From JANXXV01 sp038230275 (lineage in GTDB: Bacteria > Acidobacteriota > Terriglobia > Bryobacterales > Bryobacteraceae), in assembly GCA_038230275.1 (NCBI GenBank), contig JBBRNO010000236.1, positions 1 to 6,476 on the forward strand: a DNA stretch of 6,476 nt, written 5' to 3'. Position 1 is the stretch's first letter. Every line of letters begins with the position of its first letter. Position numbers and translations under genes: made by a program. This document shows, in pieces, positions 1-4,638 of the stretch. The notes beneath the pieces were generated by a model that saw only the letters and a program-made list of their open reading frames with translations, was not told where the DNA came from and searched no databases.

Positions 1-330
1 GCCCGCCACCGGGGTGGGCATTCAGCGGATAAATTAACTTTTGCGGCACGCCAGCTATATTGGTATGGTAGCCTTCTTAGATACGCGGCGAAGCACTTTT
101 CGGCGTCATCCAGCCGCGTGGTGAGTCTGTCTGTAGCTGTAGCCTGCATTCCACGAGCGATTGCAGGGGTCCTGCTTCACCGGACCCTGACGCCAATCTC
201 GGTTTATAGTAGAGTGTTGAGGTTAGCCGCGAGAAGTCTTTTCGCCGGCCAACCAGGAGTCTTGGGTGCTCCAAGACGAGGTTCAACGGATTCCGCCGCC
301 GCCTCGCAAGTTGTTAAAAGACATGTTTAG
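1..330 (+). CDS. C-terminal part of a family-2 glycosyltransferase (5' end outside window)
   Basis: This frame is open from the first base to TAG at 328-330, giving 109 residues with no need for an internal start. The translation carries 'HRGGHS' near residue 3, then 'LYWYGSLLRYAAKHF' and a hydrophobic stretch 'VVSLSVAVACIPRAIAGVLL'. As I recall it, this is the tail of GT2 rhamnosyltransferase-like enzymes: a His-Gly-Gly-His-Ser after the catalytic domain, then a WYGSLLRY helix and a short amphipathic or membrane-associated C-terminus. The nucleotide-sugar site and DXD motif would lie upstream of the window. It sits 50 nt before another GT2 gene in the same direction, so it probably belongs to the same surface-polysaccharide operon. 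The GTG at 118 would give a 70-residue protein but is unlikely to be the start, because the conserved motif lies before it. The family is fairly sure; the donor and acceptor sugars are not visible. Confidence 0.75.
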   Translation, partial: ARHRGGHSADKLTFAARQLYWYGSLLRYAAKHFSASSSRVVSLSVAVACIPRAIAGVLLHRTLTPISVYSRVLRLAARSLFAGQPGVLGAPRRGSTDSAAASQVVKRHV

Positions 331-380
331 CAGTCTAGCTATTCAGTTTAGCTTCATGAATCCATTTCCAGACCGGTTGC

Positions 381-1430
381 ATGGCCTCTAACGACTTCGT
401 ATCCGTCACAATTGTGACTTATAACAGCGGACGATTCATTAAACGATGCCTGGAATCGGCGCTGGCTCAGAAGTACGACAAGATCGAAATTATCGTCATC
501 GACAATAACTCGACCGACGGGACGATCGACATTCTGGAGCCCTTTGAAGATCGATGCCGCATTGTCTACAACGATGCGAACATTGGGTTTGCCGCGGCGC
601 AGAACCAGGCAATCAACCTTTCCAGTGGCGAGTGGGTTTTCACGCTCAATCCGGACGTCCTGCTGCTGCCTAACTTCATTCAGGCGCTGGTGGATGCCGG
701 GCAAATCGATCCGAAGGTTGGAACGGTCTGTGGGAAGCTGCTGACAATTAAGTCCACGTTCGACCATTTCGACACGCCGCTGGTGGATTCCACCGGGATC
801 TACTTTACGCCGATGCTGCGGCACCTCGACCGCGGCAGCCAGGAAATCGATAACGGCCATTACCTGAACTACGAATACGTCTTTGGGGCAACCGCCGCGG
901 CCGCGCTCTACCGGCGATCGATGATTGACGACGTAGCAATGGACAGCGAGTTTTTCGACCCGGATTTCTTTGTTTACCGCGAGGATGCCGACGTTGCCTG
1001 GCGATCGCAATTGCTGGGATGGCGCTGTATCTACACGCCAAACTCCCGCGGCTATCACGTCCGCAACGTGCTTCCCGGGAAACGCCGGGCCCTGCCGCCA
1101 GAGATCAACATGCATTCGGTGAAGAACCGCTTCCTGATGCGTATGAAGAATATTACCGGGGACCTTTACCGGCGCAATTTTCTATCCATTACGGCGCGGG
1201 ATCTTGTGGTGATCGGGTGTTGCCTGGTGCGGGAGCAGAGTTCGCTGAAGGCATTTGCCTATATAGCGAAAAACTGGCGCCGTGTATTGGCGAAACGCCG
1301 CGATATCATGAGCCGCCGCCGCGTGACGGACGAATATCTGGCCAGCTGGTTTTCCTACGCGCCGGTCAGCCGGCCGGCTCCGAAGCCCTCGGCGCGGGTG
1401 CTCGCGCGACAGAAAGCCGCCCGCGGATAG
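381..1430 (+). CDS. Family-2 glycosyltransferase, rhamnosyltransferase-like
   Basis: A 349-residue protein with a GT-A fold GT2 domain. It would transfer a sugar from a nucleotide donor to a growing lipid-linked glycan at the cytoplasmic face of the membrane. Visible motifs are the N-terminal strand 'VSVTIVTYNSGRF' (residues 7-19), the nucleotide-binding 'VIDNNSTDGT' (39-48), 'NIGFAAAQNQAI' (67-78), the metal-binding DXD equivalent 'LNPDVLL' (89-95) and the acceptor-side 'EDADVAWR' (201-208), where the catalytic base normally lies, followed by 'GW...IYTP...GYHVR'. These are typical of the WbbL/rhamnosyltransferase branch. Length is normal for the family. The C-terminal 50 residues are Arg/Ala/Pro rich and probably contact the membrane. 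No strong Shine-Dalgarno precedes ATG 381, but no better start lies in frame. The next gene follows after 12 nt, suggesting an operon. The exact sugar cannot be told. Confidence 0.95.
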   Translation: MASNDFVSVTIVTYNSGRFIKRCLESALAQKYDKIEIIVIDNNSTDGTIDILEPFEDRCRIVYNDANIGFAAAQNQAINLSSGEWVFTLNPDVLLLPNFIQALVDAGQIDPKVGTVCGKLLTIKSTFDHFDTPLVDSTGIYFTPMLRHLDRGSQEIDNGHYLNYEYVFGATAAAALYRRSMIDDVAMDSEFFDPDFFVYREDADVAWRSQLLGWRCIYTPNSRGYHVRNVLPGKRRALPPEINMHSVKNRFLMRMKNITGDLYRRNFLSITARDLVVIGCCLVREQSSLKAFAYIAKNWRRVLAKRRDIMSRRRVTDEYLASWFSYAPVSRPAPKPSARVLARQKAARG

Positions 1431-1442
1431 GTTCGCGACGGT

Positions 1443-2519
1443 ATGAAAATCGCCATCCTGGGTACGCGTGGCATTCCCGCGTCATATGGCGGATTCGAGA
1501 CGTTTGCGGAAGAGCTATCCAGCAGGCTGGTGGAACGTGGCCACAAGGTAACTGTCTACTGCCGCAATAAGTCCGCTTCCCCCTATCTGGGAGTCGACCT
1601 GGTGTATCTTCCCACCATCCGGCACAAGTATCTGGACACCATCGTGCACACATTCCTGAGTACCATTCATCTGTTGGGTCACCGGCAGGATGTGGCTCTG
1701 TATTGCAATGCCGCCAACGCAATCTTCACCTGGATGCCGCGGGTGCTGGGCATTCCGGTGGCCCTCAATGTGGACGGATTGGAACGGAAGCGCAAGAAGT
1801 GGAACGCTGCAGCCAGAGCCTGGTACGGGATCTCGGAGTGGCTCGCAACGTTCTGCCCTACGGCCGTGGTTTCCGATGCACAGAACATAGCCGATTATTA
1901 CCAGACGCGCTACGGCAAGCCGACCACGTTCATCGCCTACGGAGCGGAGCTTGGCAAAGTGCACGGCAAGGACATTCTGGCGCAGCTTGGCCTGGAATCC
2001 GGCGAATATTTCCTCTACGTGAGCCGCCTGGAACCGGAGAACAACGCATTGATGGTGCGCAAGGCATTTGAGCGCCTGGCCGGCACCAAGAAACTGGCGA
2101 TCATCGGAGACGCTCCGTATGCGGACGATTATATCCGCCGCGTGCGGGATACCAAAGATCCTCGTATCGTAATGCCTGGCGCCATCTACGGCGCAGGCTA
2201 CCGCGAATTGCAGTCGCACTGCTTTGCTTACGTCCACGCCACCGAAGTCGGCGGCACCCATCCGGCATTGATCGAAGCCATGGGCCGCGGCGCGTTGACG
2301 CTCTATTACGACACGGCCGAGAACGAAGAAGTTGCAGGCGGCGCGGCGATTCCGTTCACCGGAAATCTGACGGAGACGATGACGAAAGTGCTGGCCATGT
2401 CAGCGGCTGAGCAGGACGAGTGGAGGGCCAAGGCTACCGAGCGCATCCGCGAACGGTATAGTTGGGACGCGGTCACGTCTCAATACGAGACATTGCTGGC
2501 CGGGCTGTGCCAACGTTAG
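1443..2519 (+). CDS. DUF1972/GT4 glycosyltransferase
   Basis: A 358-residue GT-B glycosyltransferase. The N-terminus 'MKIAILGTRGIPASYGGFET' (residues 1-20) is the diagnostic opening of the DUF1972 domain, found in enzymes annotated as rhamnosyl- or other family-4 glycosyltransferases of exopolysaccharide clusters. The C-terminal half has the GT4 donor site: 'FLYVSRLEPENN' (about 188-200), 'KLAIIGDAPY', and 'EVGGTHPALIEAM' (268-280), which contains the paired glutamates (E268, E278) of the E-x7-E type region with spacing altered to nine residues between them. The enzyme is expected to be cytosolic or membrane-peripheral, adding a sugar to an undecaprenyl-linked intermediate. It follows the GT2 gene by 12 nt in the same direction and is likely the last gene of that operon, since the next 400 nt hold repeats and a convergent gene. 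Length and frame are intact. Confidence 0.95.
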   Translation: MKIAILGTRGIPASYGGFETFAEELSSRLVERGHKVTVYCRNKSASPYLGVDLVYLPTIRHKYLDTIVHTFLSTIHLLGHRQDVALYCNAANAIFTWMPRVLGIPVALNVDGLERKRKKWNAAARAWYGISEWLATFCPTAVVSDAQNIADYYQTRYGKPTTFIAYGAELGKVHGKDILAQLGLESGEYFLYVSRLEPENNALMVRKAFERLAGTKKLAIIGDAPYADDYIRRVRDTKDPRIVMPGAIYGAGYRELQSHCFAYVHATEVGGTHPALIEAMGRGALTLYYDTAENEEVAGGAAIPFTGNLTETMTKVLAMSAAEQDEWRAKATERIRERYSWDAVTSQYETLLAGLCQR

Positions 2520-2547
2520 AGTATGTCGACTTCTCCATACCGGTCGT

Positions 2548-2576
2548 GGGTGCGCTTCAAGTTCTCCGGCGCATCC
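2548..2576 (+). terminator. Possible hairpin after the glycosyltransferase operon
   Basis: GGGTGCGC (2548-2555) can pair with GCGCATCC (2569-2576) as an 8-bp stem with one G-U pair and a 13-nt loop. It begins 28 nt after the GT4 stop codon. No T tract follows, so it is not a classical intrinsic terminator. It could stop RNA decay or mark the operon end in a Rho-dependent context. Low certainty. Confidence 0.25.
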
Positions 2577-2591
2577 CGCAGCGGCAATCGC

Positions 2592-2622
2592 GTTAATTCT
2601 TCGACTTCCCTCACACCGTCGC
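2592..2622. repeat. Short upstream repeat block, copy A
   Basis: This 31-nt block matches 4158-4189 (32 nt) with about three substitutions and one single-base gap; both read GTTA(A/C)TTCTTCGAC and end in CACAC(C)CGTCGC. It lies 50 nt before the long repeat copy A, as its partner lies 41 nt before copy B. The spacers between short and long blocks do not align by eye, so the repeat appears modular. Confidence 0.65.
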
Positions 2623-2672
2623 ACAAAAATAAAAACCTTTCCTGACTTCCAATCGATTCGTCGCCAGTGTAG

Positions 2673-2836
2673 TGCTCACGCGCGCGGTTCGGTCTCGAAC
2701 TTGTTGCTGCAACAGTAGTTTCCGAACCGCGAGTGTAAGGGAGCGGTACCGCTAGTGTCCACCCAATTCACGGACACTACACTAGATTTGGAACGCCAAC
2801 GAAGGCTCTTGTACCGCTGATCGCGGTCTTGATAAC
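2673..2836. repeat. 164-bp structured direct repeat, copy A
   Basis: The block aligns without gaps to 4231-4394 with about 10 differences (about 94% identity). It contains, in order: a perfect 10-bp inverted repeat CGCGGTTCGG (2683-2692) / CCGAACCGCG (2722-2731); an inner TGTTGC-T-GCAACA in the loop of that stem; a perfect 12-bp palindrome AGCGGTACCGCT (2742-2753); and an 8-bp inverted repeat TAGTGTCC (2753-2760) / GGACACTA (2772-2779). No protein frame runs through the whole unit. It may be a non-autonomous mobile element (MITE-like), an intergenic palindromic repeat family or a structured RNA. No terminal inverted repeats or target duplication that bound the full 164 bp are evident. Confidence 0.9.
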
Positions 2837-2926
2837 TTCCAGCAGGCTTACTCAATCGGGCGGGACCAGATGCTGGTTCTCGTTGAAACCGTCAACCAGA
2901 ATCCGGAGCCGAAGAAAGCGCCGTGA
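2786..2926 (+). pseudogene. Possible C-terminal gene remnant after repeat A
   Basis: A frame open from the stop at 2783-2785 to TGA at 2924-2926 reads, outside the repeat, 'NFQQAYSIGRDQMLVL' followed by 'VETVNQNPEPKKAP'. This looks more protein-like than the alternative frames, and the only ATG (2870) would give 18 residues. It enters from repeat A and ends 12 nt before the convergent antitoxin stop. It may be the tail of a gene cut by the repeat. I do not recognise the family, and chance is possible. Confidence 0.2.
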
Positions 2927-2938
2927 ATGCCGCAGAAT

Positions 2939-3256
2939 TCAGGCCGGGACAGGCACGGCGTCGTCGATTCGGCGGAGGCGGATTTTCACCTCGACGCGCG
3001 AGCCGAGGCGGTTGATGATCGACATAAGGCGATCGACAGTGAACCGCCCCAGCTCCGCGTTGCGGATGCGCGAGAAATCGGCCGCCGCGATACCGGTGCG
3101 TTGGTGCGCCGCACGGACGCTTAACTTTTCCTTGTCGAGCGTCTTGATGATTTCGGCGGCGAGAATCGCCTTGAACTGGTCCACGTCGGCATTGGCCCGG
3201 CCGAGATCGCGGAACACATTGCCGCTGCCGCGCACAACTTCCATTTTCTCCTTCAT
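2939..3256 (-). CDS. XRE-family (HigA-type) antitoxin
   Basis: A 105-residue helix-turn-helix protein. After an N-terminal arm (residues 1-30, 'MKEKMEVVRGSGNVFRDLG') the helix-turn-helix covers about residues 40-85: 'LSVRAAHQRTGIAAADFSRI' then 'RNAELGRFTVDRLMSIINRLG', ending 'SRVEVKIRL'. This matches the HTH_37/XRE antitoxins paired with HigB/Gp49-like toxins. It would bind and neutralise the toxin and repress the shared promoter. Its ATG (3254-3256) overlaps the toxin TGA in an ATGA, and a strong AAGGAG (complement of 3265-3270) lies 8 nt upstream inside the toxin gene. Translation of the antitoxin is therefore well supported even if toxin initiation is weak. The toxin-first gene order fits HigBA-type loci. 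Confidence 0.9.
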   Translation of the reverse strand: MKEKMEVVRGSGNVFRDLGRANADVDQFKAILAAEIIKTLDKEKLSVRAAHQRTGIAAADFSRIRNAELGRFTVDRLMSIINRLGSRVEVKIRLRRIDDAVPVPA

Positions 3257-3606
3257 CGCAACATCTCCTTCAGTCGCTTTAATCGTTCTTCCACCAGATC
3301 CATCTCACGTTTGGGCGTCTTGATGCCTTGGGTCGATTTTTTCTGGAAGGCATGGACAAACCAGATATCATTGCCGAGCTGCACCGCGTAAACGACGCGG
3401 AAGGCATCACCGGCATAGCGCAGCACTATTTCCAACACGCCGGAGCCGAGTCCCTGCGGCGGCTTGGCAATATCGGCCTTTCCGCTTTCAGCTGCGATGG
3501 GGAGTGCGGTGAGGCAAATGGTCTGCGCCTCGGCCGGAAACTTCCCGAAATCCCTAAGCGCCGCCTTGAGCCACGAGACGGGACATGTTTTGCGGGCTTC
3601 CGCTAT
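3253..3606 (-). CDS. HigB/Gp49-like (RelE superfamily) toxin, start codon uncertain
   Basis: The frame is open from just after TGA at 3612-3610 to TGA at 3255-3253, about 117 residues, the normal size for this family. It reads 'CPVSWLKAALRDFGKFPAEA' near the N-terminus, then 'KPPQGLGSGVLEIVLRYAGD', 'AFRVVYAVQLGNDIWFVHAF', 'QKKSTQGIKTPKREMDLVEE' and 'RLKRLKEMLR'. These are hallmarks of the phage-derived Gp49-like/HigB toxins, which act as ribosome-dependent mRNA endonucleases; the G-SGV-EI, FRVVYAV and HAFQKKS blocks are all present. The first 55 codons contain no ATG, GTG or TTG. ATA (3606-3604), abutting a GAGGA, could be a mutated or rare start. An ATG at 3586-3584 is out of frame but would read MPVSWLK if one base of the following TCCC were removed. 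The in-frame GTG 3438 would delete half the fold. The gene may be silent. Confidence 0.75.
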   Translation of the reverse strand: MAEARKTCPVSWLKAALRDFGKFPAEAQTICLTALPIAAESGKADIAKPPQGLGSGVLEIVLRYAGDAFRVVYAVQLGNDIWFVHAFQKKSTQGIKTPKREMDLVEERLKRLKEMLR

Positions 3607-3624
3607 TCCTCAGTGCATACCGCC

Positions 3625-3652
3625 CATATAAGCATGTTGTCATCTTTGACAA
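3625..3652 (-). promoter_or_regulatory. Candidate sigma-70 promoter of the toxin-antitoxin operon
   Basis: On the - strand, TTGTCA (complement of 3647-3652) and TATATG (complement of 3625-3630) are separated by 16 nt. Each matches the -35 and -10 consensus at most positions. Transcription would begin near 3618, about 10-35 nt ahead of the possible toxin starts. Position and direction fit the operon. No experimental support is visible. Confidence 0.45.
3637..3652. promoter_or_regulatory. Candidate operator: 6-bp inverted repeat over the -35 box
   Basis: TTGTCA (3637-3642) and TGACAA (3647-3652) form a perfect inverted repeat with a 4-nt centre. One arm is the proposed -35 hexamer. XRE antitoxins usually autorepress by binding a dyad in their own promoter, and this is the only clear dyad there. 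Binding by this antitoxin is an inference. Confidence 0.45.
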
Positions 3653-3669
3653 AGGGGGTCAAGCCGCCG

Positions 3670-3903
3670 ATGAATTTGACCTCAAAGCAAGAAAGGGACA
3701 GTTACCGTGCCTTTCCCACATGGACGTTTCACAATAACGATGATATGGTCGAGATTCAACGTGCTCAATACCCTGGCTTCATACCACTCACGGAATCTGC
3801 TTCCGAAATATTTAAGAAAAATCACAGCATGCTGGCGAAGCCCACAGTCGCCGCCATCGTAATTGAACAAGCGATCAAAAGGGCTCAACCACTTACGCAC
3901 TAA
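3670..3903 (+). CDS. Unrecognised 77-residue frame, possibly a gene remnant
   Basis: ATG 3670 to TAA 3901-3903 gives 77 residues, divergent from the toxin-antitoxin operon. I see no Shine-Dalgarno of note. The end, 'SMLAKPTVAAIVIEQAIKRA' followed by 'QPLTH', faintly resembles the C-terminal 'P..VA..I..AI....P..RY' segment of short-chain dehydrogenases, and the stop falls where the conserved Tyr would come. This could be a decayed tail of such a gene, but the resemblance is weak. The opposite strand also carries an 82-residue frame (3682-3930) with no recognisable domain, so the coding strand is not settled. The stretch is visibly richer in A/T than the glycosyltransferase genes. Confidence 0.25.
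   Translation: MNLTSKQERDSYRAFPTWTFHNNDDMVEIQRAQYPGFIPLTESASEIFKKNHSMLAKPTVAAIVIEQAIKRAQPLTH
3692..3714. repeat. Imperfect 23-bp palindrome
   Basis: The block begins AAAGGGAC and ends GTGCCTTT around a central T. It matches its own reverse complement at 18 of 22 non-central positions (AAAGG/CCTTT, then AC/GT and GT/AC blocks). Such symmetric sites can be REP-like elements or protein-binding dyads. No second copy is seen in the window. Confidence 0.4.
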
Positions 3904-3920
3904 ACGAGGACGCCACTCGA

Positions 3921-4211
3921 ATGAAATCAAGTCACAATTTGTTCCGATATGCTCGCGATGGTGTTTGGGTCTGCAATGTCCTACTCTGGGTCTTCATTCT
4001 CAATCAATCTAATCTTCTTGCCGACAACGTCACGTATTTCTCAGACGGGTCCTCCGCGAGTTGTTTTCCGGTCCAAGTTTCGAAGGGCTGGTCACTAGGA
4101 CGATCTGAAAGCTACGATATGATCTCTGACGCAGTTCTCGCTTTTCGAAAACCGCAGGTTACTTCTTCGACCTCTCTCACACCCGTCGCTAGTCTACTGT
4201 CCTACAAGTAG
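3921..4211 (+). CDS. Hypothetical small exported protein
   Basis: A 96-residue frame from ATG 3921 to TAG 4209-4211. A GAGGAC at 3905-3910 lies about 10 nt upstream as a possible ribosome binding site. The N-terminus has positive residues (K2, R9, R12) followed by the hydrophobic run 'VWVCNVLLWVFILNQSNLLA' at about residues 15-34, which could be a signal peptide cleaved at 'LLA-DN' or a single membrane anchor. The mature part 'VTYFSDGSSASCFPVQVSKG' and beyond matches no family I know. The last 18 codons lie in the short repeat block B (4158-4189) and just beyond it, so the gene end may have been created by repeat insertion. It may be spurious. Confidence 0.35.
   Translation: MKSSHNLFRYARDGVWVCNVLLWVFILNQSNLLADNVTYFSDGSSASCFPVQVSKGWSLGRSESYDMISDAVLAFRKPQVTSSTSLTPVASLLSYK
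4158..4189. repeat. Short upstream repeat block, copy B
   Basis: Partner of 2592-2622; see that entry for the alignment. Here it forms part of the 3' end of the small frame 3921-4211 and precedes long repeat copy B by 41 nt. Confidence 0.65.
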
Positions 4212-4230
4212 CTGGACACGAGAAACTGCT

Positions 4231-4394
4231 TGCTCACGCGCGCGGCTCGGTCTCGAACTCGTTGCTGCAACAGTAGTTTCCGAGCCCCGACTGTAACGGA
4301 GCGGTACCGCTAGTGTCCACCCAATTCGCGGATACTACACTAGATTTGGAACGCCAACAAAGGCTCTTGTACCGTTGATCGCGGTCTTGATAAC
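4231..4394. repeat. 164-bp structured direct repeat, copy B
   Basis: Gapless partner of 2673-2836. The first stem is CGCGGCTCGG (4241-4250) / CCGAGCCCCG (4280-4289). Relative to copy A, a T-A pair has become C-G by changes in both arms, while another position (G to C at 4287) breaks one pair. The 12-bp palindrome AGCGGTACCGCT (4300-4311) is unchanged. The last stem TAGTGTCC (4311-4318) / GGATACTA (4330-4337) has one change, which would be a G-U pair in RNA. Differences cluster in the right arm of stem 1 and its flank. Same orientation as copy A, start-to-start distance 1558 bp. Confidence 0.9.
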
Positions 4395-4605
4395 GCCCAA
4401 CGAGCCACCCTGGAATTCTTCCAAACAACACAATTGCGTGAATTTCGGAAAGAATCAAACACTTCTCCGAAAATCAAGAAATTCTCTTGACTTGCATCCA
4501 AACTCCGGACTACTCTTACTAAACACGAACGTAACCAGTATCCAACAGCGAGTGGCTTGAAGCTCACAACCCCCCAGAAATGGCGGGTCTTAGATCCAGA
4601 AAACG

Positions 4606-4621
4606 ACGCCTGACCAGGCGT
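4606..4621 (+). promoter_or_regulatory. Perfect hairpin just upstream of the CpdReg gene ribosome site
   Basis: ACGCCT (4606-4611) and AGGCGT (4616-4621) are perfectly complementary around GACC. The hairpin ends one base before the AAGGGAG ribosome binding site (4623-4629). It could affect translation or be a leftover dyad site. No T tract follows it. Confidence 0.35.
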
Positions 4622-4622
4622 A

Positions 4623-4629
4623 AAGGGAG
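4623..4629 (+). promoter_or_regulatory. Ribosome binding site deciding the TTG start at 4639
   Basis: AAGGGAG lies 9 nt before TTG 4639. An in-frame TAA at 4621-4623 excludes any earlier start. The TTG is followed directly by a signal peptide, which supports it as the true start. Confidence 0.6.
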
Positions 4630-4638
4630 TCCTTTGCG

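Noticed and set aside
34..61. TTAACT and TATATT 16 nt apart as a promoter
   Set aside because: The pair lies inside the coding sequence of the partial glycosyltransferase, and the -35 match is weak.
354..1115. A 253-residue open frame on the - strand opposite the GT2 gene
   Set aside because: The + strand translation carries all GT2 motifs; the antisense frame shows no domain and is explained by the GC-rich codon pattern of the real gene.
1515..2261. A 248-residue open frame on the - strand opposite the DUF1972/GT4 gene
   Set aside because: It lies wholly within a clearly recognised gene and has no recognisable motifs.
2829..3323. A 164-residue Arg/Ser-rich frame on the + strand
   Set aside because: It is antisense to the antitoxin and part of the toxin, both of which have family motifs; its composition is typical of a shadow frame.
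3253..3438. A 61-residue toxin starting at GTG 3438
   Set aside because: Conserved family sequence (SWLKAALRDFGKFP and the residues up to GLGSG) continues upstream in the same frame, so this start would remove half of the fold.
3328..3903. A 191-residue + strand frame starting opposite the toxin
   Set aside because: Its first two thirds are antisense to the conserved toxin sequence. Only the segment from 3670 onward is retained as a weak candidate.
2673..4394. The repeat pair as a CRISPR array or complete insertion sequence
   Set aside because: There are only two copies 1.5 kb apart and far longer than CRISPR repeats. No transposase gene is found between or beside them.
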